Positions 1 to 12,976 of a stretch of DNA of 64,000 nt are shown piece by piece (position 1 is the stretch's first letter; every line of letters starts with the position of its first letter). The DNA is taken from contig NC_080671.1 in NCBI RefSeq assembly GCF_030247195.1, positions 82,582,370 to 82,646,369 of the forward strand, in the 5' to 3' direction. Below the pieces are notes generated by a model. The model ran no database searches and was not told the DNA's origin. It saw only the letters and a list, made by a program, of their open reading frames with translations. Origin of the DNA: Topomyia yanbarensis (Eukaryota; Arthropoda; Insecta; Diptera; Culicidae). Both the position numbers and the translations under genes were made by a program.

Positions 1-1890
1 ACTTTTTTGCAGCTTCGGCGAAGTTAGATGTAAAGACAAGTGGTATTCAATCGGTTGGGGAGTAGTCGGAGTTTAATGATTGCAGATCGTTGCGCAATTT
101 AAGCTATTTCGAACACGGTGACAGGTATGATTACTGATTGACCAACGAAGAAGTTTGTTTTTTCTAATGGTAATTAATCGAATAAATTTGATATCAACCT
201 GGATTCATTAGTCCAGACCCTCAATGAAGTCATGCTTGTTAGAAACATACTGGTCATAAATAAATCCGTTACAATGATTTATGCAGGCTGTCATCATTAG
301 TTTTGCTAGATGGGTTCTTTCTTTAGCAGAAAAGCTGAATCAAGAGCTGCAAAATTAAACGAGTAACAAAACATATATTGTCACTAGCAGCTTCACACAC
401 ACAGACCTGACATGGCGATCACGTGCGCGCTCTTTGTGGTTCAACGTGGACGTGACCCGTTGACTGACTGGAACGGTTTCTGCCCTAGCGAAGACGCCTG
501 GTGGGGCACTTATGAGGTTATGAAGTGTGAGATTTTGACCGTTAGATTCATGAGGTTTGATTACGATTTGACGACTGCTGTGCGGTCAATCTTGGGACCA
601 ACCGATGTGTGAGGTAGTTCCGTGATTGTCAAGTTGTGGCATGTGGCAATTTGACGTATGACAGCCGGTTAATTGCATGAACTTGAATGGCGGATATCAA
701 ATTGTCATATGAACTTTGTGAAATTATACTGAAATTGCGGTAAAAGTTGAAACATCTATTTTATTAGAAATCAAGCTCCAATGCATATCTCATTTGATTC
801 CGCTTTATGGTTGTATTGTAATTGGGCAGAAAAAGTCATTCGCAGCAAAACATTGTGCCCGATGATTTTGCCCGAAACGCCCGCCGAATAAATTCGTTTG
901 GGGAAAAGGCCACCACTAATGAATCTCATATAACACAATCCAACAATGCAACGCCATTCATCAGCGGAACCTGTCCCACTGAACCCAATCGATTCATCAT
1001 AAATTCATTCGGCCAGACCACCGATCATCAGACTGACAAGGGTCACTACAGATCCTTCGGTTTGTCGTCGTCGTCGTCGACCATTCTTCGGTCGTACCGC
1101 GCGATGACACGATATCAAATCGATCACCGCACTCAGTGCTTTTAATGGCAGTCAACCTGCGTATTTTCGATTGAATTTATGTTTTCTCCTGCCCTAACCC
1201 TCCTCCAGTGCCGTTCAACCCGCTCCCTATTCGAAGCTTTGCCGAACAAAAATAAATTGCCCCCTCACTGTGCGAGTTCATTAACATGATCATGACAATT
1301 GGCTTGCTGTGCTGACATTATGTGTACTGGCAGGTGGAGCTGCGTTGGGGGAGGGGGTGGGGTTGAGATGTTTGATCGTATCGTTCGCTGGTTTGGTCAA
1401 CATGTTTAATCGATGTCAGGAATGTGCCAAAGGAAAACAATATTTCAAGAATACAGTCGAAAACGACTGGCGAAAATTGAAAAATAAAATCGTCGTGGAA
1501 CTGCCGAGGAGCATTGTAAGTGATTATGTCACTGCATTTAATGACTATGTTTTGTTAATCAAAACCTGATCTAGTGGTGTTGAATTGCATTGTTCCATGT
1601 TTTATTTGTCATCTCGAAACTCTACTGTGTGGTCTGTACTGCAACAACATATAATGCTTATCTCCCTTATACTTTTGTATGCCGAAGAATTGCATATGCT
1701 TTTCTGTTAGATGGTTTCATGTCATTGTTGTGTGATGAGTAGTGATATTAAACATTCAGATGAAAACTTCCGCGCCCCTATGGGGCAATTAATTAATAAT
1801 TCAGTTAGTCCTGATGACTTGAGTAGACCGATCAACTTGTCAAAACTGAATAAAATTTTGGAAAGATTTCAATGATATCGAGACAAAGGT
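1..1890. other. Upstream non-coding DNA, no gene recognised
   Basis: Mixed AT-rich sequence. Two modest open frames on the + strand (412-612 and 822-1145) show no signal peptide, domain or familiar motif, and neither has a convincing splice or start context. A short GC-richer patch lies at about 1180-1260. I see no transposon terminus until the SINE that begins near 1896. It could be distal regulatory DNA of the downstream CLIP gene, but nothing in the sequence proves this. Confidence 0.4.
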
Positions 1891-1895
1891 TTCAA

Positions 1896-2073
1896 TGTAG
1901 TCAGTCAATTTTTTATTTCGATTATATTTTAACGTTATGGCCATTTGCCTCTTTTCAGGATAGAAAAATGTCTTTCTGAAAATTTTTCCAAACCTATGTG
2001 CGGGGTTGGGAATCGAACCCAGGTGAGCTGCGTACAAGGCAATCGATTTAACAACTACGCTATGCCCACCCCC
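1896..2073 (-). mobile_element. tRNA-derived SINE
   Basis: Read on the minus strand, 2072-1999 is tRNA-like. It has an A-box-like stretch (TAGCGTAGTTGTTAAATCG) and a B box (GGTTCGATTCC), followed by an AT-rich body that decays near 1896. The same family appears almost intact on the + strand at 58916-59090 and as fragments at 8290-8371 and 61931-61972. RNA polymerase III would transcribe such an element from its internal boxes and a LINE would supply the retrotransposition machinery. The match between the copies supports an interspersed element rather than a functional tRNA gene. Confidence 0.75.
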
Positions 2074-2134
2074 TAGTCAGTTTATTTATGCATAAAACAT
2101 GAAACAGTTCAGGACTACATGTGGAATAACTCAA

Positions 2135-2194
2135 AACTTACTTACGCCAAGATCGCTTTTTGTCAACTTACTTACGCCAAGATCGCTTTTTGTT
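2135..2194. repeat. 30-bp tandem duplication (two copies)
   Basis: Two head-to-tail copies of a 30-bp unit (2135-2164 and 2165-2194) differ only at the last base. The unit contains CTTACTTACGCCAAGATCGC. This is probably slippage or a small local duplication. Confidence 0.85.
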
Positions 2195-3950
2195 AGCACG
2201 GCGTCATGGCCTGGCGTTTGGCTGGCGATTTGTAAATATGGTGAATCTCGCCACAAACAAGAAACGGTGCGATATACAAGAAGAGAGCGACTATCGCTAT
2301 TTAGAAAGAAACCCTATGGATCTACTCTGTTTTGGGCGGATCTGGCGTTCTTCTTCTGCATTTGAAACGAGTTAAAATGGTGAGAGGCAAACGACGTGAA
2401 TTTGGGGCTGTTAGGAAGATAGCCCGTTGTTAGCATCCAAATTATTATTTTTGCACGCGTAAGCTCTGAACTGTAATTGTATCGCAAAGAATGCTAGTCC
2501 AGAAGAATTTACAAAATGTAGAGTAGTTATTTTCATAATCATATTTATTTGATTTCGGATGAGTGTCGGTAGTACAACCAAAAGCCGAATATTTCTTTAT
2601 CGTTGCTACTCTGAAAATCGGTAACCTAATCCTAGCCCAAAAGGCCGAGTGTCAATTACCATTCGACTAAGTTCTGCAAGATCGGAAAATGTTTGTAAGT
2701 ATGTTGGTATGTGTCATTTAAACAGACACATATATTTTAGAGATGTCTGAACTTGTTTGCAAATGAACGGTTTAACGTTCCCATAGGCGGCTATTGATTT
2801 TTTGTCGAATGGAGCTCCGGTTCCTGAGCTACGGGTTGAAAAGTGCGGTTGTAATGTAGTAATGTTTCATATAAACTGGTGCCACCATGATGCCAAGATG
2901 ATGCAAAACTTATTAAATTGGGCACAAAAATTCTTGGATTTACCACTTTGACCACCTACGACGGTTCTTGATCTCATATTAGCAGGAAAAATGTTCAAAA
3001 ATCTAATTCATATATTTGATGTTCATTCCCTATTAACAATGCATGAAACTTTGAGATTTGATGCTATCTTGAAATTTGACTTTCAGAAACTGCTTTATCA
3101 CCTCTAGTCAGGCTGTCATCCGGAGAATTTTACTGACCTAGGAAAGGCTCCAAAAAACATGAGTATAGGCTGAAATCAGACAGAAATATGACTCACAATA
3201 ATTATTTGACATTTTAGAGAAATTTAATCGGTTATTATTACCTACTGAGATGAAAAAAAATCAAGTATAAACTTTTTCATTCCATCAGTTACTTGCAAGG
3301 TATCAATTTAGTACTGGTAGGAAAATTACTAAATTGATTCACATTCATCGTTGTGTTTTTTATTGCCAAAACATAGTTTGTACCCGTACTCTGTTCCGTT
3401 CATATTTGGCTTTGCGAGCACACATTTTCCGCGATAGTAAACAGTTTTGTTGGTTTATATGGGTGTAGAATTTCACGTCCCCGGTTAACCGCAAAAACCC
3501 AAGAGCACCAGCCACTCTCGCTGTAGTGAATAAGCCAAACGAACATTGCTCTCCGCCACAGCGGAAGAGAAGAGTGAAAGGCACTGCAGTGTCTTCCGGA
3601 ATTTTGTTGCGGGTTATTCGTCGCAAGGAAAAGAAAGGAGAAGTAAAGCTCTCCTCACAAATCAACAGTTAAATTACAGGATCAAGGCAGCATACTACCA
3701 GAACAATTCGTTTGAAACATATAAATTCAGTATTTTAAAAGTTTTTAAAATGTGTCCTCTCACCAGACTCGGAGAAATTTAGGTGAAACCCGGAGATCGT
3801 CCCCAAAAACCGGAGTCTCCGGGTCAAACCCGGAGAGGTGGCAACTCTACTCATATACAAAGCTGCAATCAATAATCCCAATTTTTTGACTAAGCTAGGT
3901 TTTAACATCAACGTGGGCCAACCAATTTGCAATGCCTATTTTACCCAACT
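2195..3950. other. Non-coding DNA with probable old repeat debris
   Basis: No coding region is supported. Positions 2690-3120 read like a decayed interspersed repeat, but I cannot assign a family. At 3780-3845 the motif CCCGGAGA recurs in both orientations next to GGTGGCAACTCT, which looks like the terminus of an inverted-repeat element without a visible partner. The open frames at 3360-3665 (-) and 3546-3782 (+) overlap each other and show no domain. Confidence 0.4.
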
Positions 3951-4034
3951 TTTAATTAATTAATTAATGAATAATTTAATTAATTAATTAATTAACTAAA
4001 TTATTTAGTTATTTATTTATTCATTAATTTATTT

Positions 4035-4087
<53 letters not shown>

Positions 4088-4091
4088 TTTT
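3951..4091. repeat. (TTAA)n/(TTTA)n microsatellite, likely LINE tail
   Basis: Runs of TTAA repeats pass into a long uninterrupted TTTA array (about 4034-4090). The array abuts the 3' end of the minus-strand LINE fragment that follows, so it probably began as that element's AAAT-repeat tail. CR1-group LINEs often end in short tandem repeats rather than plain poly(A). Confidence 0.8.
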
Positions 4092-5275
4092 CATCTGACC
4101 TAGTTGGTTTTAATGAATATGGGGGATGGGGAAAAGCCAATTTGAGTAAAAAATTAACACTCCCCAAATTGGCATAAAAACTCCTTGTCTTTTCAATTTA
4201 ATACACAATGCAATAAATAGAGCAAAAAAATATAACAAAAACAAACTAATACAATAAAGTAAACAAATGTAAAAAATATATAAAAAAAGATAAAAATAAA
4301 TGTTCAGATTAGTCGTCGATTAAAAAGTCGTCATTAAATATCTGGCAAGTCAGAAACTCGTTAAGAGGCGGTTCTTGAAGGTAGCAGATGACACGTTGAA
4401 ATCGAAATCCGCAAACACTTCGTTGAATGTGGCCGACATTAAGTGAATCGGTTCATGGCCACCATACAGAAGGTTCCTTCCTATGTTCTAACAGCAAAAA
4501 GCTTCGTTGACGCAGCACACGTTCCGGTGCATAGATGTGGAGTTGACCCAATAATCCGACATATCTAACTCTCCAAGAAGAATCTTAGCTACGAAAACAG
4601 CTTGGGCTACTCTTCTTCTTTTTTCAAGCGTGTGTAAACACCCAATAATCTACAGCGGTCTTCGTCTGGCGGAAGATTAATAGGGTCCTGCCACAGAAGG
4701 CGCCTTAGTGCATAACGAACGAATTTTCTTTGAATTGCTTCAATTTTTTTATCTATGTTGCTTAATACGGACACCATATTATAGAGTTAGATACCAATCT
4801 CGACCGTACCAATGCGAAGTGCAGTGAGCGGAGACAGAGATGGTCCTTAAATTCATTAGAAATTTTAAACATGAATCCCATCTGGCGGTTTGCTTTGTTA
4901 ATGATATGGTCGTAATGAGGCCGGAAAGTGAGTGCAGCAAGTGAGTGACTCCAAGGTGTAGTTCACGCTCAAGATTCTGATCTCCAATACAGTAGTCGTA
5001 TGAAATTGGCTTGTGCTTGCGATGATACGATATTACACTGCACTTAATACTAATTGTAAGCGAGTTTAAAGAGTAATTGAAAGTGTCCAAGAGCTGTTGT
5101 AAAGCTAAGCAATCCAAGATGCATTTGACTATCATGTATAATTTAACGTCATCAGCATAGCATAGTGGTAATACTGTAGCTAGATCATTGACAAAGAGTG
5201 TGAATAAGAATGGGCCCAAATTACTTCCTTGAGGAACCCCCGAGTTGTTCAAAAATGGTACAGAGAATTAAAGTA
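4092..5275 (-). mobile_element. 5'-truncated CR1-type non-LTR retrotransposon
   Basis: The minus-strand frame at 4779-5252 encodes the catalytic core of a LINE reverse transcriptase. SGVPQGSNLGPFLF-like residues near its start are followed by the YADDVKLY active-site motif about 30 residues later. Downstream (4500-4780, frame broken) the typical region after the palm is visible, with residues like RKFVRYALRRL and DPINLPPDEDRC. The motif style fits the CR1/T1/Q group. The copy begins just before the core, so the endonuclease and ORF1 are missing, and it ends in the TTTA microsatellite. Frame breaks show it is dead. A related Jockey-group assignment cannot be excluded. Confidence 0.75.
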
Positions 5276-5525
5276 ATAATCTAATTTTCAGCCAAAACTC
5301 ATCCCGAATGCCGAAACAAACGTTGAAATTTTCATCAAACCACTTGAACAAAGGGATTCCCACTTGTGAAAAACTGGTTTTTAAGGCGTTCTATTTATTT
5401 TACTAATGTTACGCTTTTGTTATATGCCGTGTTGCATGTTATTCTTCGCAATAAAATTTTCTGGCTGGGGTAAACATTCAAACGTTATCTATGCACAGTT
5501 TCTGACGGGATGTTACTGTATTATA
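5276..5525. other. Short spacer before a hAT-like element
   Basis: No recognisable feature apart from the target-site duplication GTATTATA at 5518-5525, which pairs with 9320-9327. Confidence 0.6.
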
Positions 5526-6603
5526 CAGTGGCGTAGCCAGAAAGTTGGTTTGGGGGGGGAGGTTTGATGAAGATCGAGGATTTTTCGAAAATCGAAAAAG
5601 TAAGTTTGATAAATTAGTGCAAGTTCAGAAACAACGTTAGTCTAGCGGATGCCTTTTAAAATTTCAATGGAGTCAAAAAATGCAAATACAAAGTGCACTT
5701 TTAAAGTGGAATAAATGTTAAACTTTTCTAACGGTTAAGATCATATAACTTCGAAACCAACAAATTTGAAGGTTTAACAACTTCGAAGAAGCTTTTCAAC
5801 ATAAAAAGCGCTTCTTTTAATATAATAATGTTGGTGAATAAATCTCCTAGAAGTGATTATTCTTCAAAAATAGTAAGGGCCTTGGTGTCTTCACCAAAGT
5901 TGTTGATAATGTCATATTAAAATACTTGGCTGAAAATATGTAGGCTACACAAATGCAATATATCGAGATATAAAACTTGTTTTCAATAAAAATTTATTGT
6001 GAGCTTTAGAGACTACCTTGAATAGAATATGAATTTTATTGTTTATACCCACCAGAAGAGATTTATCAATTACAGTAATATCAGAATATCTCGTTTTAAA
6101 GGTTTTCTCTCATACAGTATATATGTATTTTCTTCTTTAATTTGTTACCACCAATCGACTACCACTCTTTACTACTGCAACAAACGCATTTAGTTTTTTG
6201 ATTTATTTGCTCTGAAATGGTACATTAAACTACTAAAAATATCCCCATGTTTGGGACACAACCGAAATGTCGTGGCCGCATTTGGGCTGAAAATGCAAAT
6301 CAATAATATACTGGCCTTGATATATAGTCTCCTAAATGAATGCTCCAGCCAACGTCAAACACGAACGAGTTTGTGTCGAATTTTTTAGAAATTGGGCTTT
6401 GCGGTGTTTTTATGAGTTTCCAAATATCGGAAATGAATATAACGCTTGGTGAAGAAATAAATATTTAATCCTCCAATATGACGTCTGCTCAGTAAACCGA
6501 TCTACACGTACGGCCTCCCGGTAAAATGCGCAGTCTGTCGCCTTCGAATACATGAATGATATTACAGGCATAACTACCGTGTACTTATTTTTTTAGTAAA
6601 TGT

Positions 6604-8045
6604 GGGACCGTTCATAAACCACGTAGACCTAAATTTGGGAATTTTTAACCCCCCCTCCCCCCTAGTAGACCTTAGTAGACTTTTACCAAACCCCCCCACC
6701 CCCCTCGCCAAAAGTCTACGTAGACTTTTAATTTTTTTTCATTCGCTGGAAATGTGAAATTAGCAAGAAGCACATATAATGTTCAATTAAAAATAAGCGT
6801 TCAGATTTATTTCAAGCTTTTTAAATATCAAAGAATGCTTTTGGCTATGACTGATAAAATCAATTAATACCAATTCAAGGGGCTTTCCAACGTTTGTATA
6901 GCGGAATGCTTCTTTGCAAGGTTAGTCAATCAAGTATATGTAAAAAGATATATTGCTATAACTAGTTCAAATTTTGGCCGAAGTGCGACCTACACCAACA
7001 ATGCAGAATTGCTAAACACTTTTTGAGCCTTACTGGTGCATTCAAAATTGTTAAATTATAAGAAACAATTACAAAATAATACTGTTGATGTGTACTATCA
7101 TCTAGACTAAAATAATAAACTAAACATGCACACAAATTTCACTTTTCGTGAACAAATTTCAATATTTCTAAGATAATAAGATAATCTAAATTGGCTTATT
7201 TGATTAAGAGAACGAAGCTATTTAAATCTTCCCAAAAATATTTATTTTTCTTATGTAATTAATAGCCGTATCACCTACGAGTATTATCGAAAAGTATCAG
7301 TTTAACTCCGAATATTTTCGAAGATAAATAGAGTAGAACCGGTTTGCACGGAGTTGCGTAGGGTCAAGACGTAAAATTTAACGGGTGTTTAAAGATTTTG
7401 AAATCAGTGTAAATGATTGCAAGAGAAACTGATTAACTCGAGTAAACACTTTGTTGTAGAAGTTTAACTACACTACTGCTTTAACCAACGAAATCAATAA
7501 ATAAAAACTAAAAAAAATAATCCACTTTTGTTAAAAATCGGGTGTTTTGTTGTTACAATGCTTAGCTTTGACCATTTTTTAACTTTTATGGTTCATGCAT
7601 TTAATGGTCCATGCATGTCTGCTAACTAGTGGTGTCTCAGATGATTTCAGAGTCAAAATCTTCCGTCGTGAGGAATTTTGGGCGATCGTCTTTGGAACTG
7701 TCATTTTGTATTATTCCTAGATCAAAACTATATCAAAATATACGCAAGAAGCAATAACGTGTGAGGTTGTCCAAAAAAATCGTGGGTTCTGGGTTGAGTG
7801 ATCACTTAACGAGTAGTTACCTGAATAGTGTACTAGCTTTGAAGTGTCATAAATACTGAATAGACCGATATTTTGAATACAACTCTCTTCAAATCCCATT
7901 TATAATTAGTGATACGAGACTAACAAAAAATAAAAGTCTACGTAGACTTTTTCAAAGACCCCCCCTCCCCCCTCGTAGACAAACGTAGACTTTTGCTAGA
8001 CCCCCCCGTCCCCCCTATGAGTCTACGTGGTTTATGAACGGCCCC
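6604..8045. mobile_element. Inverted-repeat element nested in the hAT-like element
   Basis: Terminal inverted repeats begin GGGACCGTTCATAAACCACG on the left and GGGGCCGTTCATAAACCACG on the inverted right. They continue into GTAGAC and C-rich tracts. The trinucleotide TGT flanks both ends. The 3-bp duplication and the GGGNCC..CATAAA ends resemble the MITE at 13509-13807 and would fit a PIF/Harbinger-like origin. The interior shows no transposase. Confidence 0.7.
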
Positions 8046-8289
8046 TGTGTACCTTTCGACTGTAAGGACTGAACATACGAATAGAGTTTTTTTCAGCTTT
8101 GCAGTGTATGGTTGTAGTAGATTTTCATCGTTTAATACAACAAATCTTTTTTTTTCAACAAAAATACTGGAACAATAAAGGGTTGTCTTCATTTTTTTTA
8201 CATACTGAATACAGTCTAAGATATTTCGATATTCTGAATATACACGTGTTTAATAATATTAGTTATGTTTTTTTTCATTTTTATTAAAA

Positions 8290-8371
8290 TGTCTAGTCTT
8301 TCGGGTTTTTTTCAGGTTAGAAAAATTTCTAATCATATGTGAGAGGTTTACCACTACGCTTTCCCCACTCC
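8290..8371 (-). mobile_element. SINE fragment
   Basis: A decayed piece of the same tRNA-derived SINE as at 1896-2073. It keeps the post-tRNA body (GTTAGAAAAATTTCTAA) and part of the tRNA-like head at 8350-8371. The B box is degraded. Confidence 0.55.
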
Positions 8372-8457
8372 ATTCAACATTTTTTTTTGAAATAGCGAGT
8401 CCGAAAACTTTGCTGAAACCATTGAATCTTGAACTGAATTTGTTTGAAGAATGAATA

Positions 8458-8480
8458 CTTTATTTATTTATTTATTTATA
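8458..8480. repeat. Short (TTTA)n tract
   Basis: Five to six TTTA repeats followed by unique-looking sequence to about 8600. It resembles the tail of the LINE at 4092-5275 and may mark the 3' end of another short minus-strand LINE copy, but no coding motif is left. Confidence 0.5.
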
Positions 8481-9559
8481 CTGGTCATCGAGTTACTCGT
8501 ACAGACAGTTTCTTAATTAATATTAATTCTATGTTTAAAGGTAGTCTAAGTTATAAATAGTTATATATCACTTCTAGGAGGATTAACCGCCAAAACTGTT
8601 TTATTAGAAGTGGTGCTGCTTAATGTTGTAATATTTTTAAAAGTTACTACACATCCAAAGTTAACAGTTTCGAAATAAGGCGACCGAAAAAAATGCTTTC
8701 GCGCAATTATTTTACTTTTCCTCACTATGAAAATTAACAACCCCAGAACGAGTCCTCTTACACAAAATGTTATTACACTTTCAATTCATAACTCAATCCT
8801 GCCTAGAGGTTATTTATATAATTGATAATGCAACAAAAATCAAATGCTTATAAAAACCGATCCTGACCTGCTACGGACAAACGAAAAACGTAATTGTTCA
8901 TCATTTTCTGCCTTTCAAAATATAATTGTCGTTGTCATAGCATTGTCAAAAAAAACATTTTTACAAATATTGAAATGTATGGAATTTTTCGATGAACAAG
9001 TTTTTGTTTATAGGCTTAATCAAACTTCGCTTCCCTTTCGAAACTTTGTCCCTAATCCATATTTCGGAACATCTCATGACAACTATGGGAGCTTGGCTTA
9101 GAGATCAATTATAAGGTCCAATTCCCACAATTTTCCAAAAGTCCTCATGATTCCTAAAACAATAGGTTCTTAAGGAAGTGATTAGACGATATACTTCCAA
9201 AATTATTATTATTGAAATATTAATTAAATTAGTCAGCCTTAAGTTTTTTTAATGCAATTAATTTTGATTTATAGGGGGTATTTAGTCCCCAAAATCCCCT
9301 CCCCCTGGCTACAACACTAGTATTATATTACTTCCTTGAGATTAAGATCCGTTTTCACTGTTAAGAACAGTTCAACGTCTACTGTAGGTCAAAGAGGATT
9401 TGGTGTAAAGTCCATCGATTATTTCCCCGCTTTACAAGTACTTTTATTTTCTGTGGCTGGTTCATTTCCCTACTCGGCTGGAGGCGTCGATATATAACTC
9501 TTTGTGAAGATCGATTTTTTTTGTTAATAATATATTAATTTCGATTTGTTGTGAAAAAG

Positions 9560-9657
9560 CGTGAAATTTCAAGGTCCAACCGGAAAATCTTCGCGGGCTT
9601 CCAGAATCCTTTCCTCGGCCCCTTAGGAGTCTGCGGACCCCAGGTTAAGAATCACTG
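9560..9657. mobile_element. Orphan hAT-type terminus
   Basis: On the minus strand the sequence starts CAGTGATTCTTAACCTGGGG and continues into a GTCCGCAGACTCC-like stretch, a pattern recognised at the ends of many hAT elements. I found no partner end in the neighbourhood, so this is a solo terminus or a deletion derivative. Confidence 0.5.
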
Positions 9658-12600
9658 GTCTAGAATTAGCATACTAAAGTTAAGAAGGTTTGTTCTGTGG
9701 CACTCTAAAACCCTATATAAGCTTACTTTTTCAAGTTTTTTGGCCTTTTCCATCTAAAATTCGGAAAGAAAAGTTCAAATTCTTCAGTATTTTTTTTTAT
9801 TACAAGCATTTAAAAACTATGTCCAAGACATTCACTTTCTATCTCATCAGTAAAAAAAAGTTTATTTAGTTGGACCATAGTAAGTCAAGCTAAACTTTAA
9901 TATTTATCAGATAGTGGGGAATATTCGATGGTGTGGTTCCTAGTGACTGAAGTTCACGTCTACGGCATTTCTGACTGTGCAGCTATAGTGCTATAGTAAC
10001 GACGAAAGCGATGTTCAAGGAACCAGATTGAATGCCCTCAGGTGTTGTCAGGAGACACCGAAAATGTTCCACCGCCGAGGAAAATAGTCTCTGACTCGTG
10101 CAGGTGAATTGCGCACCAATGATTCGATGGTAACACATTAAAAATGTTATTTTTTATGATTTAGTTTTTATAATAATATATTAAAGACCTACGGCTCCTA
10201 CAAGCTCACGTATCGAGCCGTGTCAAATAAACGAACTGGAACTGGACTGTTTATTGAAGTCAATTATTAAAAATCTTGTTTACAAATTTTATTTGACAAG
10301 CACAAATTCCAGCATAACGACCTTGAGCTAATCGACGGAAGGGTTAATCTAAACAGTTTTTGATCCCGCTGTGCCTAAAGATGACGCAGTGCCACCCGTG
10401 CTTTGGGACGGCTTTATTTTTTTGTAGTAAATTTCATAACCATTACAATACGTGCTCCAACAGTCACCGAAAGAACAGGTTCTATGGTGTGTCTAGGAAG
10501 TGACTAATTATTATGACATAACATCACCGGCTTAACACAGGCACGGAAATACCTAAACGTACATAATGTGATAATCGTTCTGAATAGTAAACATACTATT
10601 AAGGGAGTAGCTTTTTATTCGATTGATGCCTAATAAAATGTTCTTTTTTATTATCAGTGATTTACATTAAATAAACGATTTTTTTAAATATTACATAATG
10701 ACAGATGATCGTTGAAATAATTATTTTCTAGCTTGTTGTTCAGCGGAACTAGTGAGATTGAGCGCTTTTGCTTCGAAATGAATTTCTGTATTTGCTGTTG
10801 ACCTAGCGATGACATGGTCGCTTCATTAGCGGTTACGGCACTACAGTTGAAACCAGATGGGATATTTTGTTATTTTATTGATTTCTGCTTCATAAAGTAT
10901 GTGCATGATTGAATTCAAAGAAAATTATATCACACGATACTTTTTGTTCCCCGTTTCTCTTATTTTGACATATTTTTATAATGAAAATAACTAGAACTTA
11001 AACCGGTATTTAAAGGCTCTCTTAGATTGAGTTATTTAAAAAGTACAACTTGTCGAGAATTTTATCAGATTCAGGATCGTTTTGCTTTCATTATTTCTCA
11101 TGATTAAATTTGATACCAAAGAAGTCATAGAAAACGTTTGTTTTGTCTACTAGTTAGAGCTTCGGCTACAATTCAAACTTGAAAGCAAAAAAAAAATATT
11201 TACGACTATGTTTTAAACATCTCGTTTCGATAATTGTGGGCTATTTGATAGCAATCAGCCGGTAAGGTCCCCGTCGTGCCAGCCATATATTTACCGTTCG
11301 GACAAGGGTCTGAATTCGATTGGGACGGTTGGCGAAAACAAAAAAAAACAAACCGCGCAGCGTCTCAGCGGCACCGCGGATCCCCCAATTTCGTGCTCCA
11401 TCAGACCGAACTTCATAGACCGAGCCGGTGCTGTTAGTTCAGAATGACGTATATTTCATAACAATTTCGCGAAATTTGGTCTTCCAATTAAGTCGCCCGT
11501 TAACTGCTTTTTAACTAGCAAAACCCAAACTAGCAGAAAATCATGGGTTGGGCAGGAAATGAGAACGCTACTGGACACAGCCTGGGCCGAAGTTAGTGTC
11601 CACATAAACGGTCTGATTTTCCGATATCGATAGCAAATTACAACATATCCTACTTTAGGCGCCTCGTGATCTATGGCTGTTCGTTGATTTCGGTGCATTT
11701 TTCTGATTTTCGGATGAATCTACCATCAATTCAGCCGATCGGTCCAAGTTTCTCAATCTCGTACTTTTTTCAACCATGAACAACGAATAACAACTTCTGT
11801 GACGGTCGTCGTGCATTAAGTAGCCGCAGCTATTGGCGCACGGCTGGGGCGGTTGACCCTGAACTTCACACATCTTTCGATTCTCCCACCAGACCAGAAG
11901 ATCGGTCCAAAACGTGTTTCCCTTAATTTAGCGTGGCGACGTCAACCGTGTGTTTTTAGAGAACCTACATCAATTTCATTGTCATCCCCACGAACGATAG
12001 ACGAACGGCTTAACGACGACTAGGTGATCGGGCCATCACTTTGCGATGAGCGGATGGTGTTCATTTGGGTGTAGTGTTATTTGGAAGCCATCTGAAAACA
12101 TGTACCAAAAAAAGCATGATTGTTTGAAGAAAGATCCCATCAAGACCCTCGAAAGTGATGTTCAGGTGCTATTCAGGGGCGCAGAGTGGATAAGAGACTA
12201 TTGACAATTTTCGAACCAAATTAAGGTTCATCACAATGTAAAGTGATGCTCGGTACGAGCACATCAATGGAGGCCCTACAGGGAAGGACTGTTTGTTGAA
12301 TATGTTTTATCGCGTCGTAAATTTGATTTTGTTTATCGAGGTTTTGCTAATGAGCGGCATAAAATTAATTTTCTTTTGTTAAAGCGAGTTGTTTGAGGCG
12401 ATAATAAGTTTTAAGAATTTTGATTTCGAAACACGGAAATAACAATACTGTTATTAAAATGAAATCGAACTAATAATGAAAAAGCTTCAATAAAGCTAAC
12501 GCGCTACTTGAATGTTATTATGCGATTGTTTATAAATTGGTCTCAATAATACAACAGAATTGTTTCCTCAGGTTTTCTACGGTTTTGAAATGGTATTCTT

Positions 12601-12976
12601 TTTAAGACTTAATATTGCGGCCAATTTTATAACAATAGCTTTGTAGGTGGAATATCAATATAACTGAACTATTGGCAATAAGTGTATTCCACATCACTTC
12701 TGTTGTGTCCTTACTAGTAGCCTTCCATAATTTTGTTTGCATGTTGTTGCTAACTCATTTAGTCGTATCGTATCACCGAAATTAAAACAAATAAACAGTA
12801 CAGACCAAGTCTAACCACATAAATTAGCCTTACAATTAGGCGAATCGCTACAAATTTTTGTTATTGTGGTAAATTGAAGACAACGGAGAGATACAATTGC
12901 GATATTCTCAAGCAGGAAATCTGGAGAGTGTGTGCGTTCACCAAAAAGTGTTTTTACTGTTCAATTTTGATACATA
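9658..12976. other. Non-coding DNA with a GC-richer, repeat-poor block
   Basis: No gene is supported. A sequence at 10215-10235 (GAGCCGTGTCAAATAAACGA) recurs at 50797-50816 and looks like a LINE 3' terminus. Positions 11230-12060 are richer in GC and free of obvious repeats, unlike their surroundings. The two minus-strand frames there (11456-11698 and 11655-11873) overlap and have no domain. The block is a candidate enhancer or 5' untranslated exon of the CLIP gene, by inference only. Confidence 0.4.

Larger units (their letters stand above)
5526..9319. mobile_element. Non-autonomous hAT-like element with 8-bp TSD
   Basis: The left end (CAGTGGCGTAGCCAG) and the inverted right end (TAGTGTTGTAGCCAG) form about 15-bp terminal inverted repeats followed by G-rich tracts. 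They are flanked by a perfect 8-bp direct repeat GTATTATA (5518-5525 and 9320-9327). CAG-type ends with 8-bp duplications are the hallmark of the hAT superfamily. No transposase frame is visible in the 3.8 kb. It contains a second inverted-repeat element (6604-8045), a SINE scrap (8290-8371) and a TTTA tail, so it has been a landing site itself. Confidence 0.75.

Noticed and set aside
412..612. Small secreted or regulatory protein
   Set aside because: 66-codon frame with no signal peptide, motif or neighbouring splice sites. Chance ORFs of this size are common.
822..1145. 107-codon ORF as an exon
   Set aside because: Low-information Ser/Asn/Thr-rich translation, no splice sites of quality, no recognised homology.
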